Source of the DNA: Novosphingobium sp. ERN07
GTDB taxonomy: Bacteria > Pseudomonadota > Alphaproteobacteria > Sphingomonadales > Sphingomonadaceae
Length of the DNA: 64,000 nucleotides
NCBI RefSeq assembly: GCF_012641335.1
Contig: NZ_JABAID010000006.1
Span: 62,001-126,000 of the forward strand
Direction: 5' to 3'
The position numbers and the translations under genes were made by a program. A model generated the notes under the pieces. The model was not told the origin of the DNA. It worked only from the letters and a program-made list of their open reading frames with translations, and searched no databases. This document shows positions 36,870 to 46,056 of this stretch, one piece after another (within the stretch, counting starts at the first letter, position 1; every line of letters starts with the position of its first letter).

Positions 36870-37605
36870 GCCTGTCGCGCCGCCCGTTGTGGCCGTTCCG
36901 CCAAAGAATGCGGATCTGCCCGTGCGGGTCGCCTCTGCACTAGTTATGCTGGCGATTGCCGGGCTGGCGTTCTGGGCCGGAGGGCTGGCGCTCGATCTGT
37001 TCGTGGCTGCGGTGGCATTTGGCGTCTTCGTCGAATACGTGTTGCTCGCCAGCAAGATCGCTGAAAGCCCGGCGCGGCTTGGTTCGATGGTGATTGCCGG
37101 TGCGATCTATATCGGCTGGGCGGGCCTTGCGCTGGCGGTGATGCCAGAACCGTTGATGCTTGTGGTGCTGGGCCTTGTGATTTGCACGGATACCGGGGCC
37201 TACTTTACGGGGCGTTCGCTGGGCGGGCCAAAGATTGCGCCGCGAATAAGCCCATCGAAAACGTGGTCGGGCTTGCTGGGCGGCATGGCGGCGGCGGGTA
37301 TTTGGGCAGGGCTGGTGGTGCTGTCGGCAAGCTACCTGATTTCTGCTATCGGTCCCACGGGGCCAAGCCTTGCCGGAGCGCTCGAAACCGCGAACATCGG
37401 CATGGCCGCGCTGGCGGGTGCGTTTCTGGCCGTCTTTGCGCAAGTCGGTGACTTTTATGAATCGTGGCTCAAACGGCGGGCAGGCGTGAAGGATTCATCC
37501 CGGTTGATTCCCGGTCATGGTGGCCTGTTTGATCGCGTCGATGGGCTTCTGCCGGTCGCCATCATCGCGGGGACGGCCTGGGCCGCCACGCAGGCGGGCA
37601 TCTAA
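36859..37605 (+). CDS. cdsA: phosphatidate cytidylyltransferase
   Basis: The 248-residue multi-pass membrane enzyme makes CDP-diacylglycerol, the substrate of PssA encoded nearby. The family signature is present near the C-terminus ([19 protein letters not shown]), with [22 protein letters not shown] and [12 protein letters not shown] upstream. I chose GTG at 36859, which has GAGAGG 7 nt upstream and overlaps the uppS stop; GTG 36844 and TTG 36856 are alternatives. It is 1 bp before dxr. Confidence 0.94.
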   Translation: MDAEPVAPPVVAVPPKNADLPVRVASALVMLAIAGLAFWAGGLALDLFVAAVAFGVFVEYVLLASKIAESPARLGSMVIAGAIYIGWAGLALAVMPEPLMLVVLGLVICTDTGAYFTGRSLGGPKIAPRISPSKTWSGLLGGMAAAGIWAGLVVLSASYLISAIGPTGPSLAGALETANIGMAALAGAFLAVFAQVGDFYESWLKRRAGVKDSSRLIPGHGGLFDRVDGLLPVAIIAGTAWAATQAGI

Positions 37606-37606
37606 G

Positions 37607-38764
37607 ATGGCGCGCACGATCTCGATCCTTGGGGCGACCGGTTCCATCGGCACGTCCACGCTCGATCTGATCCGCCGCAACCGTGAGGACTGGCGCGTCG
37701 TTGCGCTCACCGCGAATGCGGATGCGGCGGGGCTGGCAAGGCTCGCACGCGAATTTGACGCGGCGGTTGCTGTCGTGGCTGACGAGCGCGCGTTGATGGA
37801 ACTGCGTGAAGCGCTTGCCGGAACAGATATCAAGGCTGCGGCAGGCCCAGCGGCGCTGGTCGAAGCGGCGGCGCGTGGCGCTGACGTTACCGTCGCAGCA
37901 ATTGTCGGTTGTGCGGGGCTTGCCCCAACGATGGCGGCAATCGAACAGGGCGGCGTTATCGCGCTGGCGAACAAGGAGGCGCTGGTTTCTGCGGGGGATG
38001 TGATGACGGCGGCGGTCGCGCGCCACGGTGCGACGCTGCTGCCGGTGGATTCCGAACATAACGCGATCTTCCAGTGCCTTCAGGGCAACGATCTTGCCCA
38101 TGTCCGGTCGATCACGCTGACAGCCAGTGGTGGCCCGTTCCGGGACTGGACACTCGATCAACTGGGAAGAGCCACCCCGGCAGAGGCGGTGAAGCATCCC
38201 AACTGGTCAATGGGGGCCAAAATCAGCGTGGATTCCGCCACGATGATGAACAAGGGCCTCGAATTTATCGAGGCGTTCCATTTGTTTCCGGTGGGGGCAG
38301 AGCGCCTGCGCGTGATCGTCCACCCGCAGTCCATTGTTCATTCGATGGTTGAATATCGCGATGGGTCTACGCTGGCGCAATTGGGGCCATCCGATATGCG
38401 CGTGCCTATTGCATCAGCGCTGGCCTGGCCTGCGCGGATGGATACGCCGTGCGATCCGCTTGATCTGGCGGCAATTGGCGGACTGACATTCCGCGCGCCC
38501 GATGAAGTGCGTTTTCCGGCCACCCGCCTTGCCCGTAACGCAGTGGTGGAGGGAGGAGCGGTCCCCGCCACGCTGAACGCGGCCAACGAGATCGCGGTTG
38601 CTGCTTTCCTCGACGGTCAGATTTCATTCACCCGCATCGTGCAATCGGTTGAAGATGTGCTCTTGCGCGGTGTTCCTGCGGCTCCGGTGTGCCTCGATGA
38701 TGTTATCGCCGTCGATGCCGAAGCGCGTGTTAGGGCAAATGAATTGCTGGAGCGCGTTAACTGA
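37607..38764 (+). CDS. dxr: 1-deoxy-D-xylulose 5-phosphate reductoisomerase
   Basis: The 385-residue enzyme catalyses the committed step of the MEP isoprenoid pathway, feeding UppS and the polyprenyl synthase. The NADPH loop ISILGATGSIGTSTLDLI is at the N-terminus. The metal and substrate region reads LANKEALVSAG, LPVDSEHNAIFQCL, LTASGGPFRDW and KISVDSATMMNKGLEFIEA. The ATG at 37607 gives the normal N-terminus; the longer frame from 37517 overlaps cdsA. Confidence 0.97.
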   Translation: MARTISILGATGSIGTSTLDLIRRNREDWRVVALTANADAAGLARLAREFDAAVAVVADERALMELREALAGTDIKAAAGPAALVEAAARGADVTVAAIVGCAGLAPTMAAIEQGGVIALANKEALVSAGDVMTAAVARHGATLLPVDSEHNAIFQCLQGNDLAHVRSITLTASGGPFRDWTLDQLGRATPAEAVKHPNWSMGAKISVDSATMMNKGLEFIEAFHLFPVGAERLRVIVHPQSIVHSMVEYRDGSTLAQLGPSDMRVPIASALAWPARMDTPCDPLDLAAIGGLTFRAPDEVRFPATRLARNAVVEGGAVPATLNAANEIAVAAFLDGQISFTRIVQSVEDVLLRGVPAAPVCLDDVIAVDAEARVRANELLERVN

Positions 38765-38780
38765 TGGAACCTGCTAGCCG

Positions 38781-39902
38781 ATGACGCCGCTGGAAAGCCC
38801 TGGAATCCTCACCACTGTGCTGGCCTTCCTGCTGGTGCTAGGACCATTGGTGTTCATCCATGAACTGGGCCATTACCTTGTCGGGCGCTGGTTCGGGGTG
38901 AAGGCGGATGTCTTCTCGATCGGTTTCGGCAAGGAGCTGATGGGCTGGACCGACAAGCGCGGCACCCGCTGGAAGCTGTCGGCCTTGCCGCTCGGCGGCT
39001 ATGTCCAGTTTGCGGGCGACATGAACCCGGCAAGCCAGCCCAGCCCGGATTGGCTGGCGCTTCCGGCCGAAGAACGCGATCGCACCTTTCAGGCCAAGCC
39101 GCTGTGGCAGCGCTCGCTGATCGTGCTGGCAGGCCCGGTTACCAATCTGCTGTTTGCCGTGCTGATCCTTGCGGGCTTTACGCTCGGCTATGGCAAAGTC
39201 GTTGTGCCCCCGGTCGTGGGCGAAATCCAGTCAGGCTCCGCCGCAGATCGCGCCGGGCTGGAACTGGGTGACCGCATCGTTTCGATCCGGGGCAAGGAAG
39301 TAGATTCGTTCCTGGATGTGCGGCTCGAAGTCGGGCAGAATCCTGGCGAACCGCTTGATCTTGTGGTGCTGCGCGATAGCCGTCAGGTGGAACTTGATGT
39401 GCGCGCCGCGGTGAAGGTTGAAAGCGACCGTTTCGGCAACACCCAAAAGATCGGCTTCCTCGGCATCGGTCCCAAATCGTTCGAGATCGTGCGCGTCGGC
39501 CCTGTCGACGCGGTGGTCGAAGGGGTGAAGCAGACCGGCAGCATCATCACAATGATGGTCAACGGCATCGGTCAGATCATTTCGGGCAAGCGCGAGGTCA
39601 ACGAGCTTGGCGGCCCGATCAAGATCGCCAAATATTCGGGCGAACAGCTCGTCTCTGGCTGGCAGTCGTTCGTCGGGTTTGTCGCGCTGATCTCGATTAA
39701 CTTGGGGTTCATTAACCTCCTGCCAATTCCGGTTCTCGACGGCGGCCATCTGGCTTTCTACGCGGCAGAGGCCGTTCGCAGAAAGCCGGTGGGCCAGCGC
39801 GGGCAGGAGTGGGCTTTCCGCACCGGTCTGGCGTTCGTCATGGCACTGATGCTGTTCGTTACGATCAACGATGTGGCATCGCTCAAGGTGTTTGGAGGGT
39901 AA
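38781..39902 (+). CDS. rseP: site-2 protease RseP (M50 family, PDZ domain)
   Basis: The 373-residue intramembrane metalloprotease cleaves anti-sigma factors or signal-peptide remnants. The zinc motif HELGH lies in the first membrane segment (VFIHELGHYLVGRWFG), the third ligand region is NLGFINLLPIPVLDGGHL, and a single PDZ domain (VVGEIQSGSAADRAGLELGDRIVSIRG split around residues 145-175) is between. It sits between dxr and bamA, its usual place. Confidence 0.95.
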   Translation: MTPLESPGILTTVLAFLLVLGPLVFIHELGHYLVGRWFGVKADVFSIGFGKELMGWTDKRGTRWKLSALPLGGYVQFAGDMNPASQPSPDWLALPAEERDRTFQAKPLWQRSLIVLAGPVTNLLFAVLILAGFTLGYGKVVVPPVVGEIQSGSAADRAGLELGDRIVSIRGKEVDSFLDVRLEVGQNPGEPLDLVVLRDSRQVELDVRAAVKVESDRFGNTQKIGFLGIGPKSFEIVRVGPVDAVVEGVKQTGSIITMMVNGIGQIISGKREVNELGGPIKIAKYSGEQLVSGWQSFVGFVALISINLGFINLLPIPVLDGGHLAFYAAEAVRRKPVGQRGQEWAFRTGLAFVMALMLFVTINDVASLKVFGG

Positions 39903-40108
39903 TCACTGTTTCGTGCCCCGGTGCGGGGGAGTTCGGTCTGCAAGGGGTGGCGGCCGAAATCGTGCACGGAATGTCTTTTGCACAGAATTGCGGGGCAATG
40001 TTTGCTTGATTGGCCTTGTGGCATCGGGCAGAGGGCTGCATTGCTTGCCGTGGCTGGATATCCTCAGCGGGCGTCCAGCTGCCATTTAGTACGGGATAGC
40101 GCTTGGTG

Positions 40109-42700
40109 ATGATCGGACGGAACGCGGCACGGGCAGGCAAGATGTCCCCGCTCGGAGCAGCATTGCTCGCAACCACCGGACTTGTCGCGGTCCCGCAAGG
40201 GGCGTTTGCGCAAGCCGCTGCCGCTGCCGCGCAGCAGCCGGCGGCACCTGCGCCAGCCCCTGCTGGTGACGTGATCCGCAACGTTACGGTGCAAGGCTCG
40301 CAGCGCCTCGAACCCGATACGATCCTGTCCTACATTCGTCTGCGCCCCGGCCAGACCTATACGCAGGCTCTGGGCGATCAGGCCCTGAAAGACCTCTACG
40401 CGACCGAACTGTTCGCAGACGTCTCTATCCGCAACAATGGCGGTGACGTTGTGGTGCAGGTCAAGGAAAACCCGGTCATCAACCGCATCATCCTCGAAGG
40501 CAACAAGCGCCTCAAGGAAGACAAGATCCTGCCTGAGATCAAGCTGGCAGCGCGCCAGATCTTCACCCGTTCGAAGGTTCGCGCCGATGTTGCCCGCATC
40601 ATCGAACTGTACAAGCGGCAGGGCCGCTTCGCCGCCACGGTCGAACCGAAGATGGTCATGCTTGACCAGAACCGCGTCGATATCGTGTTCGAAATCAGCG
40701 AAGGGCCAAAGTCCAAGGTCCGCCAGATCAACATCATCGGCAACGAGAAGTTCTCCGACGGTGAACTGCGCGGCGAGATGGTGACGAAGCAGGCGCGCTT
40801 CTTCCGCCTGTTTTCCAGCGGCACCAGCTACGATCCTGATCGGCTTGCTTTCGATCAGCAGAAGCTGCGCCAGTACTATCTTACCGAAGGCTACGCTGAT
40901 TTCCGCGTCGTATCCGCCGTTGCCGAACTTACGCCTGACAAGCGCGACTTCATCATCACCTATGTGGTCGAAGAAGGCGAGCGCTACAAATTCGGTGATG
41001 TGAAGGTCGACAGCCAGTTGCGCGATTTCGATAGCGACAAGCTGGCGGCGAACCTGCCGATCAAGAAGGGCAACTGGTACAACGCCAAGATGGTCGAGGA
41101 TCAGGTCGATGCCTTGACCGAAACCGCGGGTGCCTTCGGCTATGCCTTCGCCGACGTGCGCCCCGATTTTTCGCGCAACAAGGACGACCTGACGATGTCG
41201 GTCACTTTCCGCATTGCGGAAGCGCCGCGCACGTATGTCGAACGAGTCGATGTGAACGGCAACACGCTGACGCAGGACAAGGTGATCCGCCGCGAGTTCC
41301 GCATTGCTGAAGGTGACGCGTTCAATACCTTCCAGATCAAGCGTTCAACCAACCGCATCAAATCGCTCGGCTACTTCCAGGAGAAGTTCGACGTTGAACA
41401 GAAGCCGGGGAGCGCGCCTGACCGCATCATCCTCGAAGCCAACGTGGAAGAAAAGCCCACCGGCGAATTGCAGCTTTCGGCTGGTTTCTCCAGCCTTGAA
41501 AGCTTCATTTTTCAAGGCTCGATCCGCCAGAACAACTTCCGTGGTCGGGGCCAGACCATTGGCCTCTCGGTCGACTATTCGCGCTATACGCGGTCGGTGC
41601 AGGTCAGCTTCACCGAGCCTTACCTGTTCGACAAGAACATCTCGTTCGGCATGGACGTCTATCGCCGCGATCTGAACAGCTTCAATTTTGCCCGGCAGAA
41701 TCGCGAAACGACCTACAAGCAGGCAACAACAGGGTTTTCGGCTCGCGTTGGGGTGCCGCTCACAGAATACATGTCACTGATCGGCCGCTACACATTTAAC
41801 ATCGATGACGTAACGCTCGACCGTGATACTTTCTTCATCAATGGTCAGTGCAGCAACCTTCTGGCTGGTCGCTACCTGTGCGATGCGATCGGCAAGCGCA
41901 CCAGTTCGATTCTGGGCGCATCGCTCGTTTACGATACGCTCGACAATCGTATTCGCCCCACACGCGGTAATCAGGTAGTCGTCGGTGCTGACGTCGCAGG
42001 ACTCGGGGGCTCGGTGAAGTATGCGCGTATCACCGCAAACGCCGCGAAGTTCTGGCCTGTCGGTGGGGGATTCATCTTCTCGGTTCGGGCAGAAGGCGGT
42101 GCGATCAAGGCATTGGGCAGCCGCTCCAATGATCCAACTGTCGATGACGTCTATCTCACGGACCGCTTCTTCCTTGGTGAACCGCAGATTCGCGGCTTTG
42201 ACATTCGTGGCGTCGGCCCCCGCGTGCTGCGCAAGTATGTGATCAACGGGGTCGAGGCGACAGACCGCAATCAGTGGGTCGATGACGCCGTCGGAGGCAA
42301 GTATTACTATCTGTCACGCGCCGAGCTTGAGATTCCGCTTGGTTCAGGCGCCCGCGAACTCGGTCTGCGCCCGTCGATTTATGTCGATGCCGGGGCGCTT
42401 TGGGGGATTGCCAATCCCTTGCCTGCCGGACTCGTAAACCCGCAGCGTATCTACACCGACCGCTTGACCGGCAGGCCGACTTCAAGTCCGACAGCTTCGG
42501 ACGGGACTTCGAACGGCGAACCGCAGGTATTCAACGAAACCTTCGTCGGCAATTCCCCATCGCCCCGTGTTTCGGTAGGTATCGGTGTTAACTGGAACTC
42601 ACCGTTCGGTCCCTTCCGCCTCGATTTTGCCCGCGTCCTCAAGAAGGTCGATGGCGACGACCCCAAGACTTTCACTTTCAACGTAGGAACCCAGTTCTGA
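40109..42700 (+). CDS. bamA: outer membrane protein assembly factor BamA
   Basis: The 863-residue protein has a signal peptide ending AFAQ (about residue 34), five POTRA domains (starting VIRNVTVQGSQRLEPDTI and ending near residue 430) and the 16-stranded barrel. Barrel landmarks are NNFRGRGQTIGLSVDYS, VSFTEPYLFDKNISFG, the L6 motif region FFLGEPQIRGFDIRGVGPR with its conserved Arg-Gly-Phe, and a terminal phenylalanine (NVGTQF). It inserts outer-membrane barrels such as the TonB receptor above. ATG 40109 is used; TTG 40103 and GTG 40106 are also possible because GGGA lies at 40093-40096. Confidence 0.96.
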   Translation: MIGRNAARAGKMSPLGAALLATTGLVAVPQGAFAQAAAAAAQQPAAPAPAPAGDVIRNVTVQGSQRLEPDTILSYIRLRPGQTYTQALGDQALKDLYATELFADVSIRNNGGDVVVQVKENPVINRIILEGNKRLKEDKILPEIKLAARQIFTRSKVRADVARIIELYKRQGRFAATVEPKMVMLDQNRVDIVFEISEGPKSKVRQINIIGNEKFSDGELRGEMVTKQARFFRLFSSGTSYDPDRLAFDQQKLRQYYLTEGYADFRVVSAVAELTPDKRDFIITYVVEEGERYKFGDVKVDSQLRDFDSDKLAANLPIKKGNWYNAKMVEDQVDALTETAGAFGYAFADVRPDFSRNKDDLTMSVTFRIAEAPRTYVERVDVNGNTLTQDKVIRREFRIAEGDAFNTFQIKRSTNRIKSLGYFQEKFDVEQKPGSAPDRIILEANVEEKPTGELQLSAGFSSLESFIFQGSIRQNNFRGRGQTIGLSVDYSRYTRSVQVSFTEPYLFDKNISFGMDVYRRDLNSFNFARQNRETTYKQATTGFSARVGVPLTEYMSLIGRYTFNIDDVTLDRDTFFINGQCSNLLAGRYLCDAIGKRTSSILGASLVYDTLDNRIRPTRGNQVVVGADVAGLGGSVKYARITANAAKFWPVGGGFIFSVRAEGGAIKALGSRSNDPTVDDVYLTDRFFLGEPQIRGFDIRGVGPRVLRKYVINGVEATDRNQWVDDAVGGKYYYLSRAELEIPLGSGARELGLRPSIYVDAGALWGIANPLPAGLVNPQRIYTDRLTGRPTSSPTASDGTSNGEPQVFNETFVGNSPSPRVSVGIGVNWNSPFGPFRLDFARVLKKVDGDDPKTFTFNVGTQF

Positions 42701-43368
42701 TGACCATCCGTTACGCATCCGCGCTGCTCGCGGGCCTCGCCGTTGCTGCTGTTTCGCCGTCTGTTGCCTCGGCACAGGCGGGCGGCACGATTGCGCAGGG
42801 TATCGCCATCGCCAATCCTTCGGCTGTTGTCGCGGCGTCGTCTGCCTACCAGACCGCGCAAACGCAGCGCCCCACCACCTACAAGCCGCAGATCGATCAG
42901 GCCAATGCGCGCAAGACCCAGATCGAAGCGCAATTGAAGCCGCTGATCGACAAGCTGCAGGCTGATTCAAAGGCTGCCAACCCGAACCGCGCTGCGCTGC
43001 AGCAGCAGTATGACCAGATCCAGCAGATCGAACAGGCCGGCCAGGCCGAGATCCAGAAGATCCTCGAACCGCTGAACCTTTCGCAGCAGTATGTGCTCGA
43101 ACAGATCGGTGACAAGCTGGATGCAGCGACCCAAGCTGCGATGGACAAGAAGAAGATCTCGCTGGTTCTCGATTCGCAAAGCGTGATCAAGGCGGGTCAG
43201 GCCTATAACCTAAATCAGGACATTCTGGCCGAGCTGAACAAGCTGATCCCTTCGGCGCAGCTTGTTCCGCCTGCAGGCTGGATGCCGCGCGCCCAGCGTG
43301 AGCAGCAGCAGGCCGCGCAGGCGCAGGCCGCGCCTGCCACTGGCACCAAGGCTCCCGAAGGCCGCTAA
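42700..43368 (+). CDS. OmpH/Skp family periplasmic chaperone
   Basis: The 222-residue protein has a signal peptide ([25 protein letters not shown]) and a long helical, glutamine-rich body typical of Skp/OmpH trimeric holdases. One helix bundle runs about residues 60-150 ([20 protein letters not shown] and [17 protein letters not shown]) and the C-terminus is Ala/Gln-rich. It carries unfolded outer membrane proteins to BamA. The start overlaps the bamA stop (TGATG), indicating coupled translation. In LPS-producing bacteria lpxD normally follows, but here fabZ follows. Confidence 0.9.
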   Translation: MTIRYASALLAGLAVAAVSPSVASAQAGGTIAQGIAIANPSAVVAASSAYQTAQTQRPTTYKPQIDQANARKTQIEAQLKPLIDKLQADSKAANPNRAALQQQYDQIQQIEQAGQAEIQKILEPLNLSQQYVLEQIGDKLDAATQAAMDKKKISLVLDSQSVIKAGQAYNLNQDILAELNKLIPSAQLVPPAGWMPRAQREQQQAAQAQAAPATGTKAPEGR

Positions 43369-43400
43369 GGCCTGACGGACAGCATAGCGGGGCCGGGGAC

Positions 43401-43868
43401 ATGACCGAACAAGCGGCGCAGGCAGTGATCACCGACTACGACGTGCGCAAGGTGATGGCGGCGCTGCCGCATCGCTATCCCCTGCTGCTGGTTGATCGCG
43501 TGGCATCGATCACGCTGAACGAATGCATCCATGCGGTGAAAGCCGTGTCGATGAACGAGCAGTTCTTTCAGGGCCATTTCCCCGGTCGCCCGATCATGCC
43601 GGGCGTCCTCCAGATCGAGGCACTGGCACAGGCTGCCGGTGTCCTCGCCGTGGAATCGCTGGGTCTCGCCGGGTCGGGCAAGCTGGTTTATTTCATGGCG
43701 ATCGAGGACGCAAAGTTCCGCAACCCGGTGGAACCCGGCGTTCTGCTCGATCTGCACGTCGAATTTACCCAGAAGCGTTCGCGCGTCTGCAAGTTCGCCG
43801 GCAAGGCCATGATCGGTGACAAGGTGACCTGCGAAGTCAGCTTCACCGCGATGATTGCTGATAGCTGA
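43401..43868 (+). CDS. fabZ: (3R)-hydroxyacyl-ACP dehydratase FabZ
   Basis: The 155-residue hot-dog-fold dehydratase acts in fatty-acid elongation. The catalytic histidine is in [26 protein letters not shown], split across residues 54-79, with the catalytic glutamate in [17 protein letters not shown] is the N-terminal signature. It follows ompH by 32 bp. Neither lpxD before it nor lpxA after it is present. Confidence 0.96.
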   Translation: MTEQAAQAVITDYDVRKVMAALPHRYPLLLVDRVASITLNECIHAVKAVSMNEQFFQGHFPGRPIMPGVLQIEALAQAAGVLAVESLGLAGSGKLVYFMAIEDAKFRNPVEPGVLLDLHVEFTQKRSRVCKFAGKAMIGDKVTCEVSFTAMIADS

Positions 43869-43884
43869 GTTTCACGGCTGCCTG

Positions 43885-43966
43885 CGCCCCCCGCGAAAGC
43901 GGGGGCCTCAGTCGTTTTACGATAACGCGACCGGAAAACATCGAGGCTCCCGCCTTCGCGGGGATG
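43885..43966. repeat. paired palindromic repeat element (REPIN type), intergenic copy
   Basis: Two GC-rich hairpins in inverted orientation, CCCCCGCGAAAGCGGGGG (near 43888) and CTCCCGCCTTCGCGGGGA (43947-43964), are separated by about 40 bp. They lie between fabZ and rpmE. The same core (CCCGCGAAGGCGGG) occurs in the copies at 52233-52306 and 60684-60753. Confidence 0.8.
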
Positions 43967-44073
43967 CAGTGTGGTTCCAGGCGCGGTTGCACTTGATCGC
44001 AAATCCCGCTAATGGCGCGCGTTCACAGATTCTAGCAACCGGTCGGAACCGGTTGCGCACCGGAGCAAAACCC

Positions 44074-44298
44074 ATGAAGACTGGCATTCACCCCGACTAT
44101 CACATGATCAAGGTGCAGATGACCGACGGCACCGTTTTCGAGACTCGCTCCACCTGGGGCAAGGAAGGCGATACGCTGGCTCTCGAAATCGACCCCACGT
44201 CTCACCCGGCATGGACTGGCGGTACGCGCCAGCTTGATCAGGGTGGTCGCGTTGCCCAGTTCAACAAGCGCTTCGGTGGTCTTTCGCTCAAGCGCTAA
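44074..44298 (+). CDS. rpmE: 50S ribosomal protein L31
   Basis: The 74-residue protein begins [19 protein letters not shown] and contains [19 protein letters not shown] and a C-terminal [13 protein letters not shown], matching the L31 family of Alphaproteobacteria. The four zinc cysteines of the zinc-binding L31 form are absent, so this is a cysteine-free type. A terminator with a UUCG tetraloop follows. Confidence 0.93.
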   Translation: MKTGIHPDYHMIKVQMTDGTVFETRSTWGKEGDTLALEIDPTSHPAWTGGTRQLDQGGRVAQFNKRFGGLSLKR

Positions 44299-44331
44299 GG
44301 CCATTTGGGCGAGAGTTTCCAATCGCAAAGG

Positions 44332-44358
44332 AAGGGCAGCTTCGGCTGCCCTTTTTCT
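44332..44358 (+). terminator. intrinsic terminator after rpmE
   Basis: A 9-bp stem (44332-44340 with 44345-44353) closed by a TTCG tetraloop and followed by TTTCTTTT forms a classical Rho-independent terminator, 33 bp after the rpmE stop. Confidence 0.92.
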
Positions 44359-44387
44359 TTTGCGTGAAACGGACCTGTTCCGGCATT

Positions 44388-44402
44388 GCTATCGCTGATA
44401 GC
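44388..44402 (+). promoter_or_regulatory. candidate operator before the MarR gene
   Basis: GCTATCGCTGATAGC is a perfect palindrome with 6-bp arms and a 3-nt centre, 18 bp upstream of the MarR-family start codon. Its position suggests autoregulation. Confidence 0.5.
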
Positions 44403-44420
44403 TGTCCTAAAGAACGTGTC

Positions 44421-44861
44421 ATGACACTGACCAATTCCCTCGAAAGCCGTCTCGGCTACCAGCTTCGCCGGGCGTCGGCTGTCATGATGGCCGATCTTTC
44501 GCGCGAGCTTTCAGATCTGGAACTCCGCCCCGCCGAAGTGACGACGCTGCTGGTCATCGCGGAAAACCCGGATTGCTCGCAGACGGAAGTGGGGCAGGCG
44601 CTGGCGATAAAGCGTGCCAACATGGTGCCGATCATCTCGCGCCTGATGGAACGGGGCTTGGTCGACCGCCGCCGCCTTGATGGCCGCAGCCATGCGCTGA
44701 TGCTGACCGACGACGGCCGCAAGCTGGCTGACGACGCGGTCGCGCGGATCGAACGGCACGAAAGCCGTTTTACCGACCTGCTCGGTTCCGCCGATGCCGA
44801 AGTGCTGTTCCGCAGCCTGCCGGTGATCCGCGCCGCTCGTGACGGAGAAGTGGAGGATTGA
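44421..44861 (+). CDS. MarR family transcriptional regulator
   Basis: The 146-residue winged-helix protein has the usual MarR layout: dimer helix (RLGYQLRRASAVMMADLSRE), helix-turn-helix (CSQTEVGQALAIKRANMVPIISRLMERGLV), wing (RRRLDGRSHALMLTDDG) and C-terminal dimer helix. Such proteins often sense phenolic or oxidative signals. The ATG at 44421 gives the family length. The neighbouring 2OG-Fe(II) oxygenase gene is convergent, so its target is not obvious. Confidence 0.92.
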   Translation: MTLTNSLESRLGYQLRRASAVMMADLSRELSDLELRPAEVTTLLVIAENPDCSQTEVGQALAIKRANMVPIISRLMERGLVDRRRLDGRSHALMLTDDGRKLADDAVARIERHESRFTDLLGSADAEVLFRSLPVIRAARDGEVED

Positions 44862-44864
44862 TTT

Positions 44865-45500
44865 TCAACCCCACGGCCTTTCCCGATACCACTTCGTAGT
44901 CACGTATTTCAGGCCTTTGCGCACTTTCATCGCATGGTGCAGCGTACAGGGGTTGCCGCTGCCATCAGGCCGACGGTTGTTCCAGCAGACCAGCTTGCCG
45001 CGTTCGGGCTGGATTGTCTTGTCGATCACTTTGAACCGCGTTGCGCCGCCTGCTTCCACATCGTTCAGATAGACCATGAAGGTCCACGTGCGCTGCCCGG
45101 CCACACTGCAAAACCGCGCGAAATCCGGGCCACCCGGTTCGAAATAGTCGGTGTGAGCCTTGAACTCCTGCCCTACCTCATAACGCTGTCCTTGTATCGG
45201 CTCGCCAAACTGCCGGTCTATCCCGGATAGCGCGGATAGCTTCTGGTCCAGTGCCGTAACCTCTGCCTCATCCATCGGCAGATCGCACGTTTCGCTGGTG
45301 CGGAAATAATGGTCGCCGTCCGCATCGGCCAGAGTCGATGGCCGCCGGTCCCGGTCAATCCGCGCGATCAGGGTTGCGCATTCCGCCTCCGACAGGAAAT
45401 CGCGCAGCACGAACATTTCCAACCGTGGGGAGGGGACGCGCATCATGCCCGGTGTGGACATAAGCCGTGCAGCGGAGGATTCGTTGGCAACAGCGTTCAT
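44865..45500 (-). CDS. 2OG-Fe(II) oxygenase, prolyl 4-hydroxylase alpha-subunit type
   Basis: The 211-residue protein matches P4Hc-type dioxygenases that use iron and 2-oxoglutarate. The iron-binding triad is visible: HTDYF (His and Asp) and the distal His in LHHAMKVRKGLKYV, where the lysine or arginine binds 2-oxoglutarate. FVLRDFLSEAECATLIARID and RYEVGQEFKAHTD are typical. The ATG at 45500 is chosen; the long frame beyond it (to 45803) overlaps the divergent gspH. The target protein is unknown; bacterial homologues often hydroxylate EF-Tu or other proteins. Confidence 0.85.
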   Translation of the reverse strand: MNAVANESSAARLMSTPGMMRVPSPRLEMFVLRDFLSEAECATLIARIDRDRRPSTLADADGDHYFRTSETCDLPMDEAEVTALDQKLSALSGIDRQFGEPIQGQRYEVGQEFKAHTDYFEPGGPDFARFCSVAGQRTWTFMVYLNDVEAGGATRFKVIDKTIQPERGKLVCWNNRRPDGSGNPCTLHHAMKVRKGLKYVTTKWYRERPWG

Positions 45501-45597
45501 CTGCAAAGCCCTAACGCAGCGTTGCCGCCGGTCGCAACTTGAACCGACCGGCATCTTGGTCGTAAAACCGTCACGTTTCTGCCGCATCTGAGGCTCG

Positions 45598-46056
45598 ATG
45601 TCCCGATCCGCCGCCCATCCCCCACCGCGCAACGGTTTCTCGCTGGTCGAAGTGCTGGTCGTGCTCATGGTCATGGGGTTGCTCGCCACGGTGGCGGTGC
45701 TCACCATGCCCGGCGGCGAACGCAAGCTGCGCGACGAGGCCGAACGTTTTGCAGCACGCACGCTTGCCGCGCGGGACGAGGCTATTGTCGGCGCACGTCC
45801 CATTGCGCTGGTGGTCAGCGATCGCGGCTATTACTTCGAGCGCCGCCTGCGGGGCCAATGGCAACCGCTGCCGGGCAAGGGCTTCGACCTGACAGGTTGG
45901 GCCGATGGCACCAAAGCCAGCGCGGGCCGCCAGCGAATCGTCTTCGATTCGCTTGGCCTAGCCAGCAGTGATGCGGTGGTCAGCCTTACGCGCGATGGCA
46001 CCACGCTGGTCGTTCACCTCCGCCGCGATGGCAAGGTCACGCTCGATGCAGGCTGA
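45598..46056 (+). CDS. gspH: type II secretion minor pseudopilin GspH
   Basis: The 152-residue protein has a prepilin signal: a short basic leader, then NGFSLVEVLVVLMVMGLLATVAVL, with cleavage before Phe and Glu at mature position 5. The hydrophobic helix runs about residues 14-36 and a beta-rich C-terminal domain follows. It belongs to the tip of the type II secretion pseudopilus. gspI starts 10 bp before its stop. Confidence 0.88.
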   Translation: MSRSAAHPPPRNGFSLVEVLVVLMVMGLLATVAVLTMPGGERKLRDEAERFAARTLAARDEAIVGARPIALVVSDRGYYFERRLRGQWQPLPGKGFDLTGWADGTKASAGRQRIVFDSLGLASSDAVVSLTRDGTTLVVHLRRDGKVTLDAG

